Below are positions 7,871 through 14,609 of a stretch of DNA of 14,609 nucleotides, piece by piece. The stretch's first letter is position 1, and each line of letters opens with the position of its first letter. A program made the position numbers and the translations under genes. The DNA lies in contig QZLH01000317.1 in NCBI GenBank assembly GCA_003833135.1, positions 87,683 through 102,291 on the forward strand, written 5' to 3'. The notes below the pieces were generated by a model that saw nothing but the letters and a program-made list of their open reading frames with translations, was not told the origin of the DNA and searched no databases. This stretch comes from Oehlia diaphana. Its lineage: Eukaryota > Glomeromycota > Glomeromycetes > Glomerales > Glomeraceae.

Positions 7871-8422
7871 CCTTAATAATGATTCATTGAATCAAATATA
7901 ATACATAAAAGGAAAAAAAGTATACGAATGCAGTGAGACTATTCACATGAATCGAGCAAGTCTTGCGCAATACATCAAAAAAATTATATTACGTAAGCAA
8001 CTTTGCGTTCAAATTCTTAATGTTTCACTCATTATTTTACTACATTTATTATAATAACAAATTTCTTGAAAATGAGGTGGAATTGAATGTTGTTTAAAAT
8101 GAATTATAATGGTGAGTGTATATCAGAAATAGTGCATTGCTTATTTTTTTTTTTTTTTAACTCATTTGCTAATCTCTCGAATTTATACTGTAGATTCGAA
8201 ATTACTTAACCTCAGTTCTCTTTTTTTCATGTTAGCAATATGGTAACGTTTATAAGTTCAACTAAAGCATTAAAACTTTAATATTTATGAAAGAAATTTA
8301 TTATTTAGAATAAATTTATTTTTTTATTTTTATTAAATATTATTAGAATTTTCTAATAAATTTTGAAAATTAACATACAGTAGAATCTTAAAACTTTTAA
8401 CTTACGTGCTTACGCATTACAG
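7871..8422. other. AT-rich spacer, nothing supported
   Basis: No coding block or long repeat seen. It ends in GCATTACAG at 8422, a possible splice acceptor directly before the next small ORF. Confidence 0.4.
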
Positions 8423-8590
8423 ATGGCATATAGTGATAAAATGCAGAGACATAATAATCTAACCTCAACAGCGAGGAATGAACAATACCACAACTCGATC
8501 ATTTCCGTCTTCATCCCTTTTAGGAAAAGTACCGCTTCCAAGACAAATGTTGCGGTGTCAGTGAATAACAGATCTGTTCCGTGTGAATAA
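8423..8590 (+). CDS. Possible small ORF or exon, 55 aa, unknown
   Basis: The ATG at 8423 follows ATTACAG directly, so the ATG could equally be an internal Met of an exon. The frame reads MAYSDKMQRHNNLTSTARNE, then a mixed polar stretch including SIISVFIPFRKS, and stops with TAA at 8588-8590. Its amino-acid mix and GC content are more protein-like than the AT-rich flanks. No signal peptide, domain or neighbouring exon in matching phase was found. It could be a fragment of a decayed gene or a chance frame. Confidence 0.25.
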   Translation: MAYSDKMQRHNNLTSTARNEQYHNSIISVFIPFRKSTASKTNVAVSVNNRSVPCE

Positions 8591-9598
8591 ATCCGCAGCG
8601 ATGGAATGTTTCAGGTTAAAAAAATAACTACATTACTGACACTAATTTCATGCTTTTTTCACAGAAGGAAAATAATACGTAAATCGGCTCTGTGATTTGC
8701 CTATTTGTTTTATCGATCAAACTTTACATTAAATTATTAAAAATAACGTTGCGATGATGTACGTAAAAATATACATATTAAAATATATTTTAAAATGAAT
8801 ATATAATAATACATTCAATAAAGAGAATTACTAAACTTAACTGGGAAGAATTTTCCTCCCCTCTCCTTTTATTTCAATATCGACTTGTATAGTAATCTAA
8901 AAATTAAGATTATATACAGTATGAATTTACGAGAAGAAAAGGTTTTATTAAGTTAAAAAAGGTAAGTTGTTAAGATGGTTTTTGAGAAAATTACATAATT
9001 TTGATTTTTATAGTTAAATTGTATTTTTCATGATAAAATTTTTTTAAAACTAAGAATTGCCAAATTTTTAAGCGATCAATATATTTTATATATTTCATAA
9101 AAAAGTTTATTTTTTTAAAAATTCTTAAGGGGGGGGATTATCCCCCCGGTTAAGATTAGCAATACTCTTCAATAAATATGTTGCATAATTATAAAAATAT
9201 TATCATATTTTTTTTCAATTTCATTTTTCCGACCAAAGTAGATATCAATATTCGCAAAACTATTAATATCAATATTGTATGTGCAAGAATTTTTTTTTAA
9301 AAAAACATATTTAGGGGTAATTTTTTATGACGATAAATGGTTGTTACACGTGATCAAAAATTATTATTGCACTAATCTACTTATAGACTTATAGTGGTAC
9401 AACAGTGGTATACCCTAAACCCAATTCACTTATATTCAGGAGGTAGCAACTAATATTACGTAATAAATGTCCATTGAAATCATTTGTTTGAATAAATGTA
9501 ATGAATTTAATGGGTACCAACGCCAAATTACTTCAATCGCGTAAAAGACTGATAAGTGACAACATGAATAATAATATAATATTACATATAATTTTCAG
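8591..9598. other. AT-rich spacer with a G/C palindrome
   Basis: No gene is supported. The only striking element is the palindrome at 9124-9154, listed separately. A possible acceptor TTTTCAG closes the stretch at 9598. Confidence 0.4.
9124..9154. repeat. Palindrome with G8 and C6 arms
   Basis: CTTAA, G8, ATTAT, C6, GG, TTAAG. It is almost a perfect inverted repeat centred on ATTAT in otherwise very AT-rich DNA. It may be the fused ends of a miniature element; no target duplication beyond TTAA is visible. Confidence 0.6.
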
Positions 9599-9722
9599 AA
9601 AACAAACAATAGCGCGTTAAAAAAATTTGCTATTGAGAACATTCAAGAAAGTTCTAATGAAGAATTACGTGACATACAGTATAACGATCACAAGTTACAG
9701 TTAGGGCACTTAAAAGGCACCG
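9599..9722 (+). pseudogene. Orphan exon-like coding block, about 41 codons, unknown
   Basis: Bounded by an acceptor (ATAATTTTCAG, to 9598) and a donor (CACCG then GTAATA, from 9723). The single open frame includes ALKKFAIENIQESSNEELRD and then HKLQLGHLKGTG, a charged, helix-like sequence with normal codon variety. No partner exon in compatible phase was identified within several hundred bases on either side. It is either a surviving exon of a dead gene or part of a gene whose other exons cannot be recognised by eye. Confidence 0.35.
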
Positions 9723-10294
9723 GTAATATAGTTATCAGCAGCATAATTATTTACGTAATTTAAAGTTACGCCTAAAAAACTCAATTTCTGTGGAACTTTA
9801 CGTAATGTGATATGTTATGCATGTCATATTTATAATTTAATGATATTAACGCTGTGTAAATAAAATGTTATCTCAAAAAAAAAAAAAAACTTGTTTATCT
9901 AATCTTAGAACTTATTTTTTTATGTTAAAGAAAAAAATTCTAATTTTCTTTTTTTTTTTTTTACTTCTTTATTTATTTTTTTTATAATATTACATCATGT
10001 AAAATTCAAGAAAATTCCGTGGAATGATTCTTTAACAAATTGTGGAACAAAAAAAAATACATGAAAATAATAATTTGCCCCTAATAATTCATGATTTATT
10101 TTTTCTTAATATTCTCACGGATGATGTTTATTTAAAAGATGGATAAGAAATCCATCAATATTAGATGAAAATCAATATTAGAATAATAAGTCTATATTAA
10201 ATACCTTTATGATCGGAACCGTGAAATAAGCTATTTCACAAAGTCACTGTATTAACGGTTCCCCGTGAAATAATTATTATTATAATATAATTAC
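9723..10294. other. AT-rich spacer with an inverted repeat
   Basis: A/T runs at 9875-9965. An inverted repeat GGAACCGT/ACGGTTCC at 10215-10262 encloses a second palindrome, GTGAAATA-AGC-TATTTCAC (about 10221-10239). No coding evidence. Confidence 0.45.
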
Positions 10295-10498
10295 TTTTAA
10301 AGCATTTTCCTGCCGAATGCCACCCTTTTTTTTATATGGCAAACTAGCAATAATTACTGCGTCGCGTAAAAAGTTTACGTACGTCGGGAAATAGTTGTCT
10401 TCGTCCCATATACTGGTTTCTTTAGTAAAAATAGCCTCATCGAAGACGAAATCATATTCTATCAATTCTTCGATATAACGTGCTTTTATTTTTGTAGC
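10295..10498 (-). pseudogene. Orphan exon, 68 codons, unknown protein
   Basis: On the minus strand the block starts after an acceptor (CACAATAG) at 10498 and ends before a donor (GTAATT) at 10295. It is exactly 68 codons in phase 0-0. It includes RYIEELIEYDFVFDEAIFTK, then WDEDNYFPTYVNFLRDAVII and SLPYKKKGGIRQENALK. The acidic/aromatic mix, CG-containing codons and sharp edges mark it as true coding sequence. An internal ATG at 10465 would give a 61-residue frame, but coding character extends upstream of it to the acceptor. No signal peptide or domain is recognised, and no other exon was found nearby, so it is probably a fragment captured or left behind by transposon activity. Confidence 0.45.
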
Positions 10499-11029
10499 CT
10501 ATTGTGCAACAAATATTTCTTCTCAATAAGAAAAGACCACGCATATTGTATTATTATTTTTATTAATATTATATTTTTATATTCATTTAAACCTTTTGTT
10601 TAAATTTTGTGATCAATCGTTTTTATGCACCGTATGGCCAAGCCAAATGGAATGGGTTAAAGAAAAAACCTAAAATCATGAGAAAATATATTCGGATACA
10701 CTTTCTTATTTATTTTATTAAATATTATATAAATAAAATAATAATAAACCACTTTATTGATCCTTTATAAATAAATAAATAATTCGATTGAAAGGTTTTT
10801 TTTTTTTTTATTCAATCATGTATAAAAAAGAAATTTGTGATCAAAAATGAAATGGCTTGGCAAATCTTTATTAATCGGACGATCTTTTGATATCACTCAA
10901 TGATAATTGAGGTTGTGACACATTGTGATAACTAACATACTTTCCCTAAAATAAATATTACATGAAGTTTTATAATTGGTTTTATGTCTTTTTGTGAAAA
11001 TTAAAAATTAAAAGCTTTTTTACCTTTTA

Positions 11030-11069
11030 TGCACGGACATGATTGTTAATAGTAAATCATTTCCGTGCA
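11030..11069. repeat. 15-bp hairpin, one mismatch
   Basis: TGCACGGACATGATT (11030-11044), a 10-nt loop, and AATCATTTCCGTGCA (11055-11069). The end TGCACGGA recalls the TGCACGAA hairpin at 7503. No adjacent gene explains it. Confidence 0.6.
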
Positions 11070-11652
11070 ATACAGTAAATAATATACGGATCGGAACGAT
11101 TATAATATTATAGTTTTCATTCATACTTTCCACCAGATTATATAATATCAGATATTAATTATTAATATAACATTAACTGTTAATCTTACACCAATATAAT
11201 ATAATAAATGAAAAGCATGATGTGCTATTGTTCCATGTACACGATGGTATAGACCTGTATATCAATTAGTGAAATTCATCACGTGTTAGGTATTCTTTTT
11301 TTGATATAGATGAACCCAGAAGTTATTCAATTTCATAAATAATAAGGAGAAATGCATCAATTAGAAAATTTTATTTAGAAAATTGAAAAAAAGTTTTGTA
11401 AACAAACGTATAACTTCAATCGATTTTATTGCAACCCGCCGATTATATTATACGGGAACTAATTGTGATAAAATAAAAGATGTGACATTTTTAGCTATTG
11501 CCGTCAATCCCGTGCATTCATTTAAGATTTAAAATTAAAAATGGCGGTCTTAATAATCCGCTCTCGTAAAATACTAAATAATAAAAAAAAAAAATTTTTT
11601 ATCTTTTTTTAGAATCTCGTTAATAAATATTTGTATTTATTTAATTTATGTA

Positions 11653-11700
11653 CCTTTTTGCTTTTTCCTTTTCTCTTTTTTCCCCTTTTTTCTTTGTTTT
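11653..11700. repeat. Polypyrimidine tract
   Basis: Nearly uninterrupted T/C run on the plus strand, broken by two G. It could be a promoter-like or triplex-prone tract; no gene start is tied to it convincingly. Confidence 0.5.
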
Positions 11701-12361
11701 ATACCTTATGTAACTATTGACATTTTTTCTTGCGTCAAGATTTCTTTATGACACGCCAAAAACGGCCAAATACAGTAGGTCACAAGTTAAAAATTTTAAC
11801 GACGGCAAAAAGAAAGATGAATAAGTTTGAAATATTTACAATGCGAACAGAAATGTAAGTTATGAAGCCACTACTATTACGAAAAGTTAAGTTAACCGCA
11901 TTGAATAATTTAATTTATTACAATTTACAAATTGTTTAGGCCAGGAATTTCTTGTATAAAAAATTCTCTTCTCCTTAAAATGATTTTAAAAAAAAATAAT
12001 AATTAAATGCTATTTAATTAACATCGTCCTTTCCTCCCCAAAATTCTATTTTCAAAAACATATCCTATAGAAAATATTTTCTCAAATAATTTTACTTTTA
12101 GTCTTTACTCATCTCATCTTTCCCATCTTTTGCTTAATAAGAATTCTTATTAAACATATTTTTAATTTTTTTGACTTGTTTATCGACGGTATAATGGTTT
12201 TTACATTATGCATTTACGTGACGAACACCTTTAAATCATCTTACCCCTTAACGTTTTAAACTTTGGAAATATTACAGAAATATCACTCGTTAAATAAAGA
12301 AGGAATATGTTTTTGTTCTTTGTCTTTTAAAACAAAAATTGAAGTTCTTTATTCAGTTGTT

Positions 12362-12429
12362 ATTTCCGTGAATGTGTCTATCATATTCACGGAGTTTTTA
12401 CTGAAATACGGATGAAATTTTTTATAGGA
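12362..12429 (-). mobile_element. Solo end relic of the 1-928 transposon family
   Basis: CGGAGTTTTTACTGAAATAC and the following GGATGAAATTTTTTATAGGA match the right arm of the 1-928 element (about 886-925). A small deletion converts the inner part into a hairpin, CCGTGAAT (12366-12373) with ATTCACGG (12385-12392). No matching left arm is present nearby. Confidence 0.75.
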
Positions 12430-12592
12430 TACCTGTTACCCTTTTTTAAATAAATATGTTCGGATAAAAATTTATAGAAATTATTTATTTGTTTTTTATT
12501 TTTATATATGTTGATTATGTCGTAATCTGTCGCGTTTTTTAGTGATTGGTAAATAGTATGCCTATTCCATTATTATCCATGTTTACTTATAG

Positions 12593-12676
12593 GCAGGGTT
12601 GCAGTTTAGTACATGCTAATATCAGTAAAATATAATACAAGTACAGTAAAAGTTCATACAATGTTCCTAACCCTGC
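12593..12676. mobile_element. Possible 84-bp miniature inverted-end element
   Basis: GCAGGGTT at the left and AACCCTGC at the right are perfect inverted ends; the interior contains CAAGTACAGTAAAAG-type sequence. The CAGGG start recalls hAT elements, but no 8-bp target duplication is visible, so assignment is open. Confidence 0.3.
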
Positions 12677-13302
12677 ATAATCTTTAGGAGATACCTAAGA
12701 TAACTAACTGATTTTGTTATGATTTGAATAATTGAATCTATATAAAAAAAAATTTTTTTTATCTCCATCTTTCCGATATTTGCCTTAAAAAATTGGTGAT
12801 AATTAAGAAAAAAGAAATTCGTTTTAAGGTTATGACTGTGAAACTTTATCCAATAATAAAATTGATTTGGCTGGCAATACAGTAAATAAATAATGATCTC
12901 TTCAACAACTTTTATCGCATCATCTGTTCATCTAAAAAAGGTTTATTCTTATAAATTATATTGATACTATATAAAAAAATTATATATATATATAACTCTC
13001 TTTGATTCTTTGACATTTAACTCAGACAATTTTTTATCAGAAAATTTTTTTGTTCCTGCCTTTAACGTAAAACATTCATTTTTTGAAGTACGATAATTCT
13101 TTTTTATCAAGCATCCCTTACAAAAAATTTCCATTAATTCTTTTTTTATGTGATATCATATATTAAAATATATTAGTAAATAAAAGGAAGGTTTCTCTCT
13201 TTGAAGAAAAAAAAATTCGAATCTGTTGAGAAATTCGAATAGACCTTAAAAATAGAAAAATTTCTTGTACAGAAATATAATTCTTTAGAAAGAGAAAAAA
13301 AA

Positions 13303-13945
13303 ATGGAACAAGAAAAATTACGTGAAGTACACGGCGGACATTCGTATTCCAAACAGCTATCTCAAGAAGTTGCTCAACAAGAAGTTGCTCAACAATTACG
13401 ACAATCTCAACACGGCAATGTTGCTAAGACAATAAATAATGAAAACGAAATTGTTTCTCCAGAGATTTTAAAATGGTAAGAAAAATTCGTTTTATTTTGG
13501 TTCAAAAGGAGTCACGTATGAACCAGAAATATTTAGCAGTGTGTAACATTCAAGTGATGCGTGGTTTATATGTTAGCGGTTAGCCAATAAAATACATCGA
13601 GGTTCACGAAATGGGGATTTGAAGAATAATTGGAAGCGGCAAAAATTATTTGTCTATGAACAAAATCCTCTTGTCGATTAACTCTCTTTTTAATTTTTGT
13701 CATTTTCTTCTATCACTTTTAATAGTTCTCTGTATCAAGGAAAAGATATAGTTTCTGAGCAAAATTCTATGATCGACTCATCGTCCTATGTAAATTTAAT
13801 CCTTCGTAAACGTAGAGAACGTCGACAAATAAGACATGCTAATACTTATACATTTTTGTTATTAAATCGTGTTAGACGATTTTCGAGGCAAAACACAAAC
13901 AATCTATTCGCAAGTCAATTCTATAATGGATCGAATTTCCCTTAG
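13303..13945 (+). CDS. Two-exon gene of unknown family, 130 aa, Gln-rich then Arg-rich
   Basis: Exon one is 13303-13475, intron 13476-13725 (250 nt; donor G|GTAAGA, acceptor TTTTAATAG) and exon two 13726-13945, together 131 codons with the stop. Joining the donor and acceptor carries the frame correctly from one open block to the other, which supports the model. The N-terminal half includes VHGGHSYSKQLSQ and a duplicated EVAQQ (a 15-nt direct repeat), is hydrophilic and lacks a signal peptide. The C-terminal half includes LILRKRRERRQIRHANTYTF and LLLNRVRRFSRQNTN; RKRRERRQ could be a nuclear localisation or nucleic-acid-binding patch. The intron is longer than others here, so a missed middle exon is possible. 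If unspliced, the first exon would give a 58-residue protein ending at 13479. The frame is also open upstream to a TAG at 13240-13242, so the ATG is not certain. No domain recognised. Confidence 0.5.
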
Positions 13946-14490
13946 ATTATATCCTTCTAATATTCGAATATCTTTCTCGATTATCTAATTTTCAAATAAT
14001 TCAAATATTTCGAATCGTTATTATTCTAATTTCATGAATTCGTTAATAAGCAAAATCTGATTATGGCAAATATTTCGAATCGTTATTATTCTAATTTCAT
14101 GAATTCGTTAATAAGCAAAATCTGATTATGGCAAATATTTCAAATATCATAACGTATTTTATAATGTTGTTTCGAGGAATATAAAAGCTTAATACAATTC
14201 TATTCGTTTTATTTTCTAAGAGAATGAGGTAAAATTTTATGAGGTTATTTTTGTGTAGTTCGTTATTATTTTTCGATAATGTTTATCTTACCTATAAATG
14301 TAAGGTGATATACATTTTTATTTTATATATACCGTATATGGTTTATTTTTTATTAGTTATTATAATATATATTAGTTGCGAGTTCTAGAATTATCTTTCT
14401 TTAAAAGGATGTTCATAGTGAATTTTCGAATATGATAACCTAACTTGTTTAAGTTTAATAAAGGCACATATTACATATTTATAATTGATG
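13946..14490. other. Intergenic with a tandem duplication
   Basis: Contains the 65-bp tandem repeat (14002-14148) and otherwise AT-rich sequence. No close AATAAA follows the stop at 13945; the nearest clear one is near 14457. Confidence 0.5.
14002..14148. repeat. 65-bp tandem repeat, 2.2 copies
   Basis: Units start at 14002, 14067 and 14132 with CAAATATTTC. The first two are identical over the full 65 bases, ending GATTATGG; the third stops after about 17 bases. Identity implies a recent duplication. Confidence 0.92.
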
Positions 14491-14492
14491 TA

Positions 14493-14609
14493 CAGTCGGC
14501 GCTCGATATAACGAAGTCAGTGGTTTGGGCAATCGGGCCTTCGCTATAAAAAAATTCGTTAATACTATAACAAATTATTCGGTATAATATAACAAATATT
14601 CGGTATATC
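14493..14609 (+). mobile_element. Pogo/Tigger-like transposon end, runs off the window
   Basis: After TA at 14491-14492, CAGTCGGCGCTCGATATAAC starts a typical pogo-type terminal repeat, followed by subterminal TTCGCTATAA, TTCGTTAATA and repeated ATTCGGTATA motifs. The rest of the element lies outside the window, so whether it carries a transposase is unknown. Confidence 0.6.

Larger units (their letters stand above)
10499..13302. other. Long gene-poor, AT-rich region with repeats
   Basis: No gene is supported across 2.8 kb. It holds a 15-bp hairpin (11030-11069), a polypyrimidine tract (11653-11700), a transposon-end relic (12362-12429), an 84-bp miniature inverted-end element (12593-12676), and (TA)n at 12981-12994. 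GTGATCAA occurs near 10613 and near 10837 with GCCAAGCCA in inverted form nearby. Confidence 0.5.

Noticed and set aside
11748..11858. Basic 36-codon ORF starting MTRQKRPNTVGHK, ending on a GTAAGT donor, with a possible second exon after TTGTTTAG near 11938
   Set aside because: The donor is a perfect consensus and the phase can be continued, but the second exon is AT-noise and the total is too short to support a gene.
11067..12889. GCAATACAGTAAATAA occurring at 11067 and 12874
   Set aside because: The shared block is only 16 bases with no extension either side, so a repeat family cannot be supported from this window.
13602..13625. GGTTCACGA near 13602 as a tRNA B box
   Set aside because: No matching A box or cloverleaf stems around it; it lies in the intron of the 13303-13945 gene.

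Overview
The window reads as nuclear DNA of a filamentous fungus and most likely an arbuscular mycorrhizal fungus (Glomeromycotina, Rhizophagus-like). This is inference. It rests on the very AT-rich composition, short GT-AG introns (74-108 nt in the best gene), sparse genes among decayed repeats, and traces of a secreted-peptide repeat family carrying Lys-Arg (Kex2-type) sites. No rRNA, tRNA, CRISPR or bacterial-style operon was seen.

Left part (1-3790). The window opens inside a non-autonomous DNA transposon with inverted ends of about 187 bp (1-928). A decayed relative of its interior follows (about 1195-1480), then a 30-bp minisatellite (1785-1900). From 2166 to 3653 lie three successive traces of one peptide family: four 12-residue repeats with Asp-Lys-Arg (2169-2341), a fused fragment with EPQKFYKRDADG (2850-2906), and a complete-looking three-exon gene for a 33-residue secreted peptide (3389-3653). 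That gene contains a duplicated intron-plus-mini-exon unit and has a TATA box and a poly(A) signal.

Middle (4087-7060). A frameshifted, stop-interrupted protein-coding remnant occupies 4087-5012; its end weakly resembles a Crinkler header domain. Next, on the minus strand (6986 to 5232), is the clearest gene: a six-exon, 441-residue secreted histidine acid phosphatase of the MINPP (multiple inositol polyphosphate phosphatase) type. All five introns restore phase. The RHGxRxP nucleophile motif is intact, but the HAE proton-donor motif reads HGF, so it may be a pseudo-enzyme or have altered chemistry.

Right part (7060-14609). This is mostly AT-rich repeat debris with pogo-like terminal repeats (7743 and 14493, where the latter element runs off the window), hairpins, a 70-bp relic of the first transposon's end (12362), and isolated exon-like coding islands (8423, 9599, 10295). 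A two-exon gene of unknown family (13303-13945) encodes a 130-residue protein with a Gln-rich N-terminus and an Arg-rich C-terminus. It is followed by a 65-bp tandem duplication.

The genes do not form a pathway. The common theme is secretion: a phosphatase and a Kex2-type peptide, both with signal peptides, embedded in transposon-rich DNA.
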